Shown: positions 33,851-45,087 of the stretch, one piece after another
How positions within the stretch are numbered: the stretch's first letter is position 1
How the letters are laid out: every line of letters begins with the position of its first letter
The notes under the pieces: model-generated
What the model was told of the DNA's origin: nothing
What the model saw: the letters and a program-made list of their open reading frames with translations, nothing else
Database searches by the model: none
Position numbers and translations under genes: made by a program
Assembly: GCA_037127315.1 (NCBI GenBank)
Contig: JBBBDQ010000330.1
Coordinates: 785,001-849,000, forward strand
Source of the DNA: Ascarosepion bandense
Lineage: Eukaryota; Mollusca; Cephalopoda; Sepiida; Sepiidae
DNA length: 64,000 bases
Direction: 5' to 3'

Positions 33851-34027
33851 ATGACAGCAAATCAATACTTTTCATTTCTGACAAGTGCCGCAGCTTAAAG
33901 AAGGTCATAATATGCTAATCGACAACATTATTTTTTTTTTATAAATGTTCTTCTGTTTTTAACGAATGAACCAGTTAGTTTGAAAGCTCTATGAAATGAA
34001 AGTTCTTATAAAAGTAATAATCTAGAA

Positions 34028-34339
34028 CAGGGGTTTTCAAACATTTTGACTTACGGACCCCTTTATATTTCCACTATAAACACTTATAAAATTAATGCAT
34101 AAAATTTTACTAAAAATAGCTTATAGTTTTACATTAACATAATAAAAAATGGTTTTAAGCTCACTTTAGACAGACATAAGTGTTCAAATAAAACAAATTA
34201 ATACTGCATGTTGATGCAAAATGTAACAAAATTTTAATTTAAATTACTTTGAATTTTACGTGATGAGTTAATCCACGGACCTCCTATCTTATCCTTGCGG
34301 ACCCCCTGTGGTCTGCGGACCACAGTTTGAAAACCCCTG
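34028..34339. mobile_element. hAT-type MITE with 8-bp target-site duplication
   Basis: Perfect 15-bp terminal inverted repeats, CAGGGGTTTTCAAAC and GTTTGAAAACCCCTG. They are flanked by ATCTAGAA on the left and CTCTAGAA on the right (7 of 8 identical). The CAGGGGTT start and 8-bp duplication are typical of hAT elements. The 312-bp interior is A+T-rich and non-coding, so it needs a transposase supplied from elsewhere. Confidence 0.9.
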
Positions 34340-34616
34340 CTCTAGAATACTGAAGAGAGTATTGGGTTTTTTAAATCTTATATTTCTGTAACTGAATTTC
34401 AAACGACCACCAAATAATATCGTTGTCAAAATTCATATAATATTAATAAGGATCAGATGGCAGTGAGTGCTGAACAATCTCACGGATGAAGGAGAAACTT
34501 GAAGCAACAGAAATGTGATTCTACAGGAGGATGCTGAGAATACCATGGGCCGGAGATATGAGTAACGCCTAAGTTTTTAAGGAAATGGAAATAAAAGGAC
34601 ACTTACACTTAAGGAT

Positions 34617-34920
34617 GTGCGTTGTGGTGGAGTGGATATTGGCTCAGAACGAGAAATTGGGGAGTCGAGTTCGAATTCCAGCTAAATTCATTGCATTCAC
34701 TTACGCACAAATACCCTTGGGAAAGGTATTAATCCGTCTCATCCCTCCAGTTATGGGTTAAATAACAGGACAGATTGGGTTCTATAGCCTTGGTCGGCAA
34801 CCAGTCTACCACAGAAAGCAATGGCAACCTACTGCGGGATAATCTTCTGTCCAGTCAGTCATGTCTCTTTCGAGACATGATCGCCCAAACGTGTATCACG
34901 TATGGCACTTAACTGACTGA
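34617..34920 (+). mobile_element. SINE-1 copy, full length
   Basis: TGCGTTGTGGTGGAGTGGAT, GAGTTCGAATTCCAGCTAAA, the whole body and a GGCACTTAACTGACTGA end. One of the best preserved copies. Confidence 0.92.
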
Positions 34921-35507
34921 CACTTAATATTAGAAAAAGACCGATAACATGAAGAAGTCACCTTCCTGACAAATCGACCATAGTGAGATTCTAACTTCAT
35001 GATCTGAAAACGAACGTTCTAACTACTCGACTACATACATACATACATACATATTATTATTTACATGCAGACTATTGTTGTTATCACAACGTTTCTTCTG
35101 TTGTGCACTTCGGCCTTCCTCAGGTGTATCTCAATCAAGAATTATAGCCTATACTTTTATATATGCCTATACTTTTACTTGTTACCTAAACCTGGGGCCT
35201 ATTTCTCCTGGAGCCGCCCTTTATCGGTTCTTTTCTCATGTCCCTTTAGTTCTTTCTCTCTCGTTTTCCTCTTTTTGTTTTTATTTCCTCTGTGTCCTTT
35301 CCCTTTTTTGATTCCCCCTTCTGGTTTCTCATCTTTTTCATCCCTTTACCTCGCACAAAAAAATTTGCCAATAAAAGGAAGTGAATTTCTATTTCTTTTC
35401 AAAAATAACCTTTACTACCTGATGAGACATTGTTTTTTCAATGTCGAAACAAAATGTACACTTTTGTAGTAGATTGTAGTTTAGACATTACTAAAGTATA
35501 ATTTATA
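34921..35507. other. No gene seen; CTGAGGA...GAAAC string on minus strand
   Basis: The minus strand of 35091-35123 has CTGAGGAAGGCCGAAG and, 26 bases after the CTGAGGA, GAAACGTTGTG. A CACAAC/GTTGTG hairpin overlaps this. Short (ATAC)n lies near 35034-35052. A pyrimidine-rich open frame at 35065-35469 is composition-driven. Confidence 0.4.
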
Positions 35508-35712
35508 ATATACTAGCAGTATAGACCTGCGTTGCTCGGGTGTAATGAAAGCTTTAAAACTAATCCATGGTCCTGGAGCTCAGATTCTTTGGACGTTGGC
35601 ACGAAAGAGTTTTAAGAGTTTTAATCAAATTTGATACACTCATAGACAAAGACATAAGAAACGATATTCAGAAGTTTCAAGGTTGCAGTTCTTACAATAG
35701 TGCAGAAAATCG

Positions 35713-35767
<55 letters not shown>

Positions 35768-35843
35768 CGGAAAGCAACGAATTTTAACGAAACTTGGTTA
35801 TAAGCAACCGAAACCAAGTTTCGTTAAAATTCGTTGCTTTCCG

Positions 35844-35892
<49 letters not shown>

Positions 35893-36270
35893 TAGATAGA
35901 TAGATAGATAGATATATAATCGATTTTCTGCACTATTGTAAGAACTGCAACCTTGAAACTTCTGAATATCGTTTCTTATGTCTTTGTCAAATTTGATTAA
36001 AATCAAATCAGTTTATCAAATTTGATTAAAATCGGACCACTCCTTCTATAACCCGATTTTTTCGATTATCGATTTTCGATATTTATCGGGGGTACCTCGA
36101 CACAAAACCTAGCTAAGAACACTTGCAGACGCTTATAGTACAACTGTATAAATTGTCAAGAAAATCGGTTCTGCCGTTTTGGAGTCTACAGGTAACGGAC
36201 ACACACAGGCACACATGCACACACAGACAACGTTCCATTTATAAATAAGTTTATATATACATATATATAT
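35508..36270 (+). repeat. Rearranged copy of the CGTTGCTCGGG repeat containing a large palindrome
   Basis: Starts TATACTAGCAGTATAGACCT and ends CGTTCCATTTATAAATAAG, the same ends as the element at 26905-27705. The interior is a fold-back: 35645-35799 is the exact reverse complement of 35812-35988 apart from the (TA)n/(GATA)n tract length. A 12-base loop lies at the centre (35800-35811). The central stem carries ACGGAAAGCAACGAATTTTA. Confidence 0.85.
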
Positions 36271-37046
36271 AGAGAGAGAGAGGGGGAGAGGGGGAGAGAG
36301 AGAGAGAGAAAGTTCCAGAAGGTGCTAAATAGTTCTCGACACGGTCTACTAAAAAGAATCTGATAAAAAAATGAGCAAACGCCAAATTATTTTCTTTTAA
36401 TTCCGTTTTGGTTTATCGCCCAATAACATTTCAGCACTACACCCGTATTAGTTAAATTTGCGCGTAGACGATATTATTGTTTTGTTTGTTTGTTTTTTTT
36501 ATTTTGTATTTTTTGTTTCTTTGTTTTTGGTTTTTGTTTGTGTTTTTTTTGTTTTGTTTTGTTTTTTTGTTTTTTGTTTTTGTTTTGTTTTTTGTTTTTT
36601 TATTCATTTTAGTCGTTGCAGGTTTAGTGGGAAGCCGCTTGAACTGAATGTTTGTGAGCAAGTTTTGTGTCAACTGACACAGAACTGACCCAGACACGCA
36701 AATCACAAATAGCCACAGCACGGTGAAAGAGTGAAAGCAGGCCGACAGGTGTGGAAGTTGATTGGCTGGTTGGCTGCTTATGTATAATAAAATCAGAAAA
36801 AGAATTTATTCAACGGAGTGTGACTTTAATGAGCTCTGATCAATATAAAATAACTGTCTGCCATGTTAAGAGTCGGGTTTCAAAATCGTCAATGCATGCG
36901 ACACATTAATGATTGATATTAAGCAAAAAAAAAAAGATTCTCTTACTTACACATTACGAGTTGCGATAAAACAATGTTATTGTTATGACAAACACGAATC
37001 CGAAAAATTTGATAGCACTTATCCGTGTGATAAACGTAATATACAA

Positions 37047-37049
<3 letters not shown>
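36271..37049. other. Low-complexity DNA, no gene
   Basis: GAGA tract at 36271-36310. 36476-36602 is almost purely T and G on the plus strand. The Phe/Val-rich open frame there is an artefact. Confidence 0.7.
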
Positions 37050-37093
<44 letters not shown>

Positions 37094-37148
37094 TGTATTT
37101 TTCAACTACTCAACCTAAAGTAAACTCTAAATATAAATGAAAAAAAGG

Positions 37149-37206
<58 letters not shown>

Positions 37207-37424
37207 TTTTTTAGCTATTCGGGATATATCACATCCGCTATAATATAAGAAAGTAAAAAAAAAAGAAAAACAGATTGATTGAAAAAAAACTACTGTTCGT
37301 TGCATTTACTTTCATAAAAATGTACTCAATATTAAGTAGAGCTTATTATTGTAATATTTTATTACATTGGTTCATAAAACATTTTTGTCATAAATGTTTT
37401 ATAAACTACTGTCATAAAAATATT

Positions 37425-37486
<62 letters not shown>

Positions 37487-37490
37487 CAAG
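37050..37490. repeat. Three (TA)n tracts with a dispersed repeat at 37306-37400
   Basis: TA at about 37062-37090, 37163-37202 and 37429-37483. Between the last two, GCATTTACTTTCATAAAAAT and ATTACATTGGTTCATAAAAC match the repeat family at 53130-53290 and 3340-3500. Confidence 0.8.
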
Positions 37491-37499
37491 CACACCTAG

Positions 37500-37743
37500 T
37501 TGCCTTTCAGTTAATATAAAAATTAAAAATATTTCAAGAAGTCATATAATTTTTACTAACAAAAAGGAATCAACTTGGCATTAACAAGAACTTTCATATT
37601 TTCATATTTAATATTAACAGAAATGCTACCGAGGGTTCTTGTTAGTGTCAAGTTGCAACCTATCTGTTTATAATTTTTTTTTTTAATTTGGTATTTAATA
37701 TTAAATAAAACGAAATTAATGTCAAGTTGCTTTTTATTTGTTC

Positions 37744-37775
<32 letters not shown>

Positions 37776-38035
37776 CTTTTTTTTATATTTTTATATTCAA
37801 TATTAACTGAAAGGCAACCAGTGGTGCTTTTTAATGCCAAGTTGCTTCCTATTTGTAAATAATAATTAAAAAGAAAGTTGACATTTAACATTAAATAAAA
37901 GGAATCAAGGATGCTTAATTATAAGTTGCTTCCTATTACTAATAAGAAAAGTTTTGATTTAATATTAACTGAAAAGCAACTAACATCTCAGATTGTTTCT
38001 TATTTGTTAATAAAAAAAACTTTTATTGAGTTCTT
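37500..38035. repeat. Diverged tandem repeat, ~80-115-bp units
   Basis: The phrase CAAGTTGCTTCCTATTTGT and its variants recur at about 37652, 37722, 37838, 37924 and 38000. Each is followed by an (A)-rich spacer, then TTTAATATTAACTGAAAGGC-like sequence. (ATA)n lies at 37747-37773. No coding. Confidence 0.65.
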
Positions 38036-38079
38036 TCGGTGCTTATATAGAACACGTTAAAATTTCCATTCTCGGATTC

Positions 38080-38216
38080 CATGCGCTTAGGGTGGTAGCG
38101 ACTCCGACTGATACGAAATCGGTCGAGTTTCGATCCCGGCCAGAAGCAAGTGGATATATCTAGCCACGCTGATTAGCTGTGATAAAGCAAAACAGGCTTG
38201 TATGAGGATAACTATA
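38080..38216 (+). mobile_element. SINE-3 copy
   Basis: GCGCTTAGGGTGGTAGCG, then GAGTTTCGATCCCGGCC (good box B), then GATTAGCTGTGATAAAGCAA and GAGGATAACTATA as at 10037-10175. (TA)n tail. Confidence 0.65.
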
Positions 38217-39400
38217 ATATATATATGCATATACACACACATTAACAATAATGAATAATTTAAAATTAAACGATTATTCTTAGATGGACCAAAAATTGGC
38301 TAACGATGGAACTATGATAGCTGGTCTGTAAGTTTAAATCTAACTTCATTTCTAATGCGTGCATGTATTTTTTAATGTATGTGTGCGCGCTTAGATGTGG
38401 TTTGGTGCCCAGTGATATAGAAGAACCCTAGGGTTTTATAAACATCCACCCCCGTGCTATTCTGGATATATAACATCCTCTTATCTCTGGGATTCTCAGT
38501 ATTAACTATTTGAGTCGTTGCGATATTGTGCAAGCCATACACGTCTATAATCTCAGTACAGGAATTGCTGATAACTTACTATTTTGGGAAGCATAGTGGG
38601 CACTCTAGCCGTGTTTGGCAACTATTCTAGGAAAAAAAAAACAACTCTGATTTCGTATCCAAAAATTTATTTTGCCAGTAATGGTCATACTTGTTTAATG
38701 TAATGTAATGTATGTTTAATGAAGTAATTTATATATTGAGCCCTGAAATAATTTTTTCTTATTATTTCCTTTTGTTCTGTCTTAAGAAATACAATTCTAT
38801 CAAATAGATAATCGGGATAATCCATGAGATTAATGGAAATGTGTAGGGTTACAAGTTTAGAAACCGGTCACTACGAAATTATGATATGAATCTTTTGGAA
38901 ATTCTTCCAAAAATTGTAACGTCAGAATCAAGCCAGTTTCTCGAAAGACATTGTTGATTTATTGAGTTGACATTTAATTAAACATTTAATTAATGAAATC
39001 AAATTTTCATTGAGCTAAACTTTTCGGGAGAACTTTCTTTCTTCTGAACTTGTTAGAATATTTCATTCAACGGCAGGTGCCTGACAAATATTACGGATTT
39101 ACAATGGTTTACAAATTTTTTAGGTTAATCATTGCTCTGTAGTTTGTAATATTTATTTATTTTTCGTTCCAAATCTGTAAATGTAGACTGAATAAGGTCC
39201 AGGTGTTATAGATAAAGTGACAAGCATCTGGTCAACTATCGAACAGCTGATAGGGGGTGAGGCGGATGGAGTGTGACAATAATAGTGAATAGGATCACCT
39301 GCTGATGACTCAGGGAGAACTCTATGTCACCGATTTTATAGCAAATTGATGTCTAGAGGTGAATTCAGGAGAGAAGAAAAGTGAAGAAAGTATCATATTT

Positions 39401-39435
<35 letters not shown>

Positions 39436-39571
39436 ACGTGAAAAAATGTAAAAAGAAAGAAGGGAGAAACGTAATGAATATAATATTTAGAATATTATTT
39501 CTTGATAAAGACAAAGCTTTTCTGAGTGCATTTATTTCTTGTAAAATCTTTAGATATGTGGAATTCTTCTT
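38217..39571. other. No gene seen; (GAAA)n at 39402-39435
   Basis: Mostly unique-looking A+T-rich sequence with one short purine array. Confidence 0.5.
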
Positions 39572-40100
39572 CTATGTGCCCTGTCCCTTCAGGACGAAGG
39601 CGATCAAGGTTCTCCACGTCTCCCTATCCCTTGTGGCTCTTAGTATGTTTGCTCCTGTTACTCCTGTAAATCCCCGTTCCGTCAACCACCTGATCAGGCC
39701 CTGCAAATATGTTATCCGCTGCCTTCCTCTGTCTCTCTTTCCTTCTATCTGGCCAGTCAGTATCAGGTTCTCCAGGCTCTCCTTCCTCATTGCGTGTCCC
39801 AGGAACTTCAGTTGTCTCTTCCTGATGCTCAGTATTAATTTCCTTTTTGTTGCCATTCTTTCCAACACCTTGCACGCTCAGTTCACGATATCCGCAGCAT
39901 CCTTCTGTAGAACCACATTTCCGCTGCTTCCAGTTTTGTCCTCATTTTTGATGATATTGTCCAGCATTCACTGCCGTAATGAAGAACTGACATCACGTAG
40001 CAGTCCAGCACTCTTTTCTTTGTTTCTAGTGAGATTTTCCTGTGTGTTAGTACTTTACTCGGCTTCTGGAACGCGTCCTTTGCCATGCCAATTCGCCTTC
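39572..40100 (-). pseudogene. RTE-like LINE (family B) C-terminal remnant, minus
   Basis: The minus strand reads AKDAFQKPSKVLTHRKISLE, TKKRVLDCYVMSVLHYGSEC, EMWFYRRMLRIS then, after a frame break, TKRKLILSIRKRQLKFLG, HAMRKESLENLILTGQIEGK and LRATRDRETWRTLIAFVLKG. This is the post-catalytic and C-terminal part of RTE/BovB-type LINE proteins. The 3' end is a short GAA-rich tail. 5'-truncated after the thumb region. It forms an inverted pair with 40495-41395. Confidence 0.85.
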
Positions 40101-40288
40101 GGATCTCTGAAATGCCTCGGTCTATGGATCAATTACAACATATTTGATATAGAAGACTGAACACAGAATAGGCTGAGATCGTGGTAATTCTACTCAACAC
40201 CGCAAATTGCTACAAAACCAAAGAATTAACCTGAAAACTCGAGTCATGTTCTTAAATATTCATCAGATTCACACTTTTATAGTTAATA

Positions 40289-40418
40289 TTCTAAGAGCAG
40301 CTTATATGTGACACAAGGCCGAAGGTATGGAGTACCCAGTGAAAATCGAACTCACTACTCAGTTGTAATAGGCACTAACAAAAAAAGCTTGCTGACCATT
40401 ACACCACGCCGAGGTATA
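40289..40418 (-). mobile_element. SINE-2 copy between two LINE-B tails
   Basis: The minus strand has CGGCGTGGTGTAATGGTCAG and GTAGTGAGTTCGATTTTCAC, ending CTGCTCTTAG. A TTTTTTTG interruption sits in the anticodon-arm region. Confidence 0.8.
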
Positions 40419-40494
40419 TGACTGTCATGTATGGCACCGAACTCGTTCAGAAATATGCAAACTGTCAGTTGTATACAACTGCTTTCTAATATCA

Positions 40495-41395
40495 ATGGTC
40501 AAAATGACTATTCAAAGGACCCTAGATTTTATACCAGGATTTGTCATCGGAGGCCACAATTTGAACAACATAAGGTACGCAGATGATACAGTGCGGATTG
40601 CAGACACGGAAATGAAACTACAAGACCTCTTACAGAAGGTAGCCGAAGACAGTGATAAAAAAGGCCAACAAATAAACTGCAAGAAACCTGAATGCATGGT
40701 CATCAGTAAAAAGAGCAGCCCAAAATGCCAAATACAAATGGAGGATATTAAAATCAAGCAGGTACAAAAATTTAAAGACCTGGCAAGTGTTATAACAGAA
40801 GTCGGAAAATGTGACACAGAGATCTGAAGGCGAATTATCATGGCGAAGGACCTGTTCCAGAAGCTGAGTAAAGTATTAAGAGACAAGACAATTTCGCTAG
40901 AAACAAAGAAGAGAGTACTGGCTTGCTATGTGATGTCAGTTCTTCAATATGGCAGTGAATGCTGGACAATATCATCAAAGATGAAAAAAAAAGCAGCTGA
41001 AATGTGGTTCTACAGATGGATGGAGCGGATATCATGAGCCGAACGTGTGAGCAATGATGAGGTTTTGGAAAGGATGGAAACAAAAAGGAAATTAATATTG
41101 AGCATCAGGAAGAGACAACTAAAGTTCCTGGGACATGCAATGAGGAAAGAGGGCCTGGAGAACCTGATACTAACAGGCCAGATAGAGGGGAAAAGAGACA
41201 GAGGAAAGCAGCGGTTAACATATTTGAAGGGCCTGAGCAGGTGGATGACACAACGGGGGTTGCGTGGTGTTACAGGAGAAAGTGTGCTAAGAGCCACCAG
41301 GGATAGGGAGACGTGGAAGACCATGATCGCCTACGTCCTGAAAGGACAAGGCGCATAGAAGAAGAAGAAGAAGAAGAAGAAGAAGAAGAATATGA
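40495..41395 (+). pseudogene. RTE-like LINE (family B) fragment with catalytic YADD
   Basis: The plus strand starts in the RT with GFVIGGHNLNNIRYADDTV, the catalytic YADD box. It continues LQKVAEDSDKKGQQINCKKP, KIKQVQKFKDLASVITEVGK, stop, AKDLFQKLSKVLRDKTISLE, YGSECWTISSKMKKK, stop, and RKRQLKFLGHAMRKEGLENL to YVLKGQGA and a stop at 41356. A (GAA)n tail of about 35 bp follows. Such simple-repeat tails are usual for RTE elements. 5'-truncated; two internal stops; no endonuclease domain. Confidence 0.88.
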
Positions 41396-41627
41396 TTTTG
41401 AGCGAGTGAAGCCGGTGTGTCTTGACAAAGACTACCTTTATTCGAACCTTGTGGACTGGCGCTACAGAATCACAAATAACTGTACAAATAACAGAAACCA
41501 CATCATTTCATCAGCAACAGCTAAAATTGATATTGCATGTAACTCGAAGTGGAAATAATGACCCAATCAAGATGTTGATATTCTACAAACATTAATTCAA
41601 CTAAAAGATTAAGAAGGAAACACTCAT

Positions 41628-41826
41628 CAATAATGGAAAGAACGATAACAGCTACTGGAATTGAGAAATCTATTTTCCTGAAAAATTATTTTAAGAGAAA
41701 GATTTTATAAATTACAAGCGAAAAGAATGCTTCCATCAAAACTGGAAAGAACGATAACAGCTACTGGTCTTGAGAAACTTATTTTTTAGTAAAATTGTTT
41801 TAAAAGAAAGATTTTATAAATTTCAA
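41628..41826. repeat. Two-copy tandem repeat, 109-bp period
   Basis: GGAAAGAACGATAACAGCTA occurs at 41635 and again at 41744. Each is followed by ACTGG..TTGAGAAA.CT and AAGAAAGATTTTATAAATT. Confidence 0.85.
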
Positions 41827-41962
41827 CCGACAACAGTATTTGCAGTTCGGTCAATGAATACCGAATGTTTCCTTATAAGGTAACCATATTTCTGGAAAGA
41901 ATAAATACACTTTTATCTTGAAAATAAAAACTATTGTTTTCAACTCACTCTTTCGCTCTCCG

Positions 41963-41963
<1 letters not shown>

Positions 41964-42006
<43 letters not shown>
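41964..42006. repeat. (GT)n microsatellite
   Basis: About 21 GT units. Confidence 0.95.
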
Positions 42007-42009
<3 letters not shown>

Positions 42010-42124
42010 CATATTTTGTACTACAAACATATCGTGTCTAGTCATTTTCTTATTGATCCTTTCAAGTTGTATAATTAGTTTCTTGATATTGAGATGAAAT
42101 CTATCAGAGAATGCTACGTAGTTT

Positions 42125-42160
42125 TCGTTTTATCCCAAGTACTTTCAACCTTTTTCATCT
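42125..42160 (-). other. GATGA...GAAAGTACTTGGGA motif
   Basis: The minus strand reads AAGATGAAAAAGGTTGAAAG followed by TACTTGGGATAAAACG. It lies on the 3' side of a Penelope-like coding scrap on the same strand. Decayed hammerhead-like candidate. Confidence 0.35.
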
Positions 42161-42337
42161 TAAGGGGTAAATTATGAAAACAGACATGCTATTGTAACTT
42201 CTTGTTTTGCAAAAAATGTCATGAGTACAACTGTAGTGATGACATTTTTTTTTTACAAAACAAGCGTTTCACTATAAGGGAGCAGACCGGGAATTGGGAA
42301 AAATGTAAAATGACATTAGCATATAAAATTTATATGC

Positions 42338-42560
42338 ACTTTAATATGTTGTTGCTATATTCGTAATAAATTTTGTTGGGTGTTGGTTAGTTGATTTCAA
42401 TCTGAAGGGCCTCGAGAATTTTAAATTTTTGTTTATTATTTTCTTGGTGTAGTAAATTGATGTGATGTTGTCGACAAGTATTTTTCTGTATTGGTAAGGT
42501 GAACATGAATGTTTTTAGATGTTGTGTAACGTATATGGAGTAAAATTAATTGATTTTGTA
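42338..42560 (-). pseudogene. Penelope-like C-terminal scrap
   Basis: The minus strand encodes KFKILEALQIEIN, stop, PTPNKIYYEYSNNIL, resembling the xxxEAxxIxxxxPxLN tail that ends GIY-YIG-bearing Penelope-like proteins. The preceding frames are too decayed to read. Short, so moderate confidence. Confidence 0.45.
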
Positions 42561-42769
42561 ACTACAAAGCAAGAGGAGCGTATCTAACTCAATTCACAAA
42601 ATTGCTTTTCACATCCTTGTGATAGCCGTGACATAAGCGTAGATTTTTTAATTTCCAAAAGTTGGTATCTGTTGCTTTATCTATTCTAATATTGAAGATA
42701 GAAGAAAAGCAGTAACAATTTCGGTATTTTATGTTTCTATTTAAGAAATTAAAAATGCAGCAAAAAAGA

Positions 42770-43152
42770 AAAAAGATTTATCCTTTTTCTGGAAATGGCA
42801 ATTGTTCTAATGAGCTTTCCTCGACTTCACGAATTGAAGCACGTTACGAAATGGGCAACTTAGTCTCAACATTTTGCTTTTTAAATTACTAGTTGTAACT
42901 ATAATAGCTTCGTCTCTTATACTTTTCACTTGTGGAACTCTCTTCTGGCGAAGAGAGTTTTTGTTTTCCTATCAACTACGATCTTCAGAAATTTAAAAGA
43001 AATATCAATCTCCACCTTTCCTCTCCTCGAATCCTGTTCTTTTAATGTCTTTTCAACTCAATAGGGTTTTCTCAGTTTCTTTCATTCTCAATAGCCCCCC
43101 CCCTTCATTTGCATTTTAGTGGCTTTATCGCTTTGCTTGGGAGGTAAAAGAT
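42770..43152 (+). mobile_element. LINE family A 3' end (plus)
   Basis: The start reads SGNGNCSNELSST, the HGxCSDEL region. Then ACTTGTGGAACTCTCTTCTG and AACTACGATCTTCAGAAAT, then the tail TTTTAGTGGCTTTATCGCTT. Decayed, 5'-truncated. Confidence 0.8.
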
Positions 43153-43466
43153 TTTAAAAAATGATGTACAAGTAGTGTAACATATCATCGGGGAAAGAGG
43201 AACCGGCGATTCTGCTATGTTCCCTTTCGCCCAAAATATCCATAAAAAAGGCAAGAATATTTTTCTCCCCCCCCCCCCCTTTGCTATATGAGTTAAATCG
43301 AATAGTAGACTGCGTATGAAGAAGACTTTGAATTCCAAATCATGGAGAAGGCAACAGGAAATCACTCCATTATTTTTACCAATAATTCATGGCAATTTAC
43401 AGATCATAAAGAAAAGGAATCTGTAGAAAGTCATTCTCGCTTACGCCATGAACAGAGATAAAATTA

Positions 43467-43477
<11 letters not shown>

Positions 43478-43520
<43 letters not shown>

Positions 43521-43600
43521 ATGTATGTATGTATGTATCGTCAGATCTTGTGCCTGACGACACCTAACGGTTGGAACCCGAGTAGCTTGATGTTGATTCC
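43478..43600 (+). repeat. (GT)n-(GTAT)n then hammerhead-like stem-loop string
   Basis: Microsatellite to about 43538. 43554-43584 then reads CTGACGACACCTAACGGTTG, GAACCCGAGTA. CTGANGA is an exact hammerhead core, but the second core is GAAC, not GAAA. A competing CGTCAG/CTGACG hairpin overlaps it. 43153-43477 and 43601-45087 show no gene; a run of C lies near 43268-43280. Confidence 0.35.
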
Positions 43601-45087
43601 TCATTTAGTGAGTACTTTTTTCTGGTCGTATTGAGCAATTTTTATTGTTTCATACCTTCGGAAGCGCTTGTTTACTGTTTTCCACTGCAATATTGTTATA
43701 TATATATATAATTTCATCCACTGATGCATAGGGGGTTACAGTGAGAGAAAAGGAAAGTGAAAAAAAAACGAATACACGTTGCCACTAGTGACACACATCA
43801 CGAAAAATTCACGAAATCAGTACTATTAAAACCTAAGCAGATGTAAAGAACTGGGAAACTCTTCCTAAACAGGAAACAAAGGATGAACTTCTACTATTAT
43901 TCAAGCGAAGTCTATCTCAAAAATGTGTCAGAAATGGTTTACGAAGTTTATTGCTCGAGAATTTTTTGATGATCCCAATTAGACTAGTTGAGATCGATAA
44001 CAGTCAAATGAACATGTTACTTGTGAAATTTCAATGTTATATACTACGCGGGAGACAGTCAACATATTCGAATCATGTAATTCAAGAGTTGAAAATTATT
44101 TACACCATCTTGATTATGTTAGTTGTTTTCATGTGCGACTTCAGCGTGAGCTGTTTATTCATGTACAACGATTCGGTACTTACACGATTTGCGTATGAAT
44201 CAGTGATCAGTAAAAGAATTTGCCCTTAAATCCAAATTCGCAAACATCAGTCTTCACTCTCCAGCCTCGAGTTCAAAGTTGTTTGCGTGGATTTGTTGAG
44301 GATGAGCTACTTTCCACTTACAGCCCCATTCCCACAAATGCAACACTCCAAGCCAATCGCCATTTCCATGGTGTCAGCAGTTTAGAATTTTACAGCTAAA
44401 ACTCGCCTTATCTTAACTTCAAATATATAATCAATCGTTAGCTATCTTCCATATCCGAATAATCTTCACATTATTTCCTTCTCTTACGTTCATCTCTCAT
44501 ATCTCATTCACTAATTTTACAATCTTGAGTGGCTCTTGAGTCTCGTATTGAGTGAATATTAACAAAAAAGGAAGTAATGAAACTTTAATGTCACTCAAAC
44601 AATGCATCCACTGAATAAACTTTAAAAGGAGAATAATTTTGTAAAGACCACATTGACAAAAACAGTGAACTATTGTCACACAGCCAATTTGGTACTATCA
44701 GATAATTTCTGGTACTGAAAGAGGCATAGAAAGGTCAACATTTTTCATCCGATTCCGAAGTTGGGGTTGCTACGCGCAAGTGGATCAAAAGTCTTTTTCA
44801 GCTACGGAGTGAAAACTGAATAGAATGTTTGACAAAATAAGTAGCACTAAATGGTGACGCTGTTGAAAAATAAACTTTTAATTTAGAAGAGAAATACATT
44901 TATTTAAATTTTTTTATATATAACTGGAAACATTAATTACCAACCAAACCTTATATAATAAATGAAAAATTGTCGAAAAAACGTTTACTTTTCCTTCAGA
45001 CATACACAATGTTGAGACTAAACTTCTGAGGATTTTTAAAATTTACTGTATTTTTAATCCTTCTTTTTTTTCTTTTTTGAATTCATA

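Noticed and set aside
39381..40160. 259-codon plus-strand open frame
   Set aside because: Antisense shadow of the minus-strand RTE-like LINE remnant; the opposite strand carries the conserved motifs.
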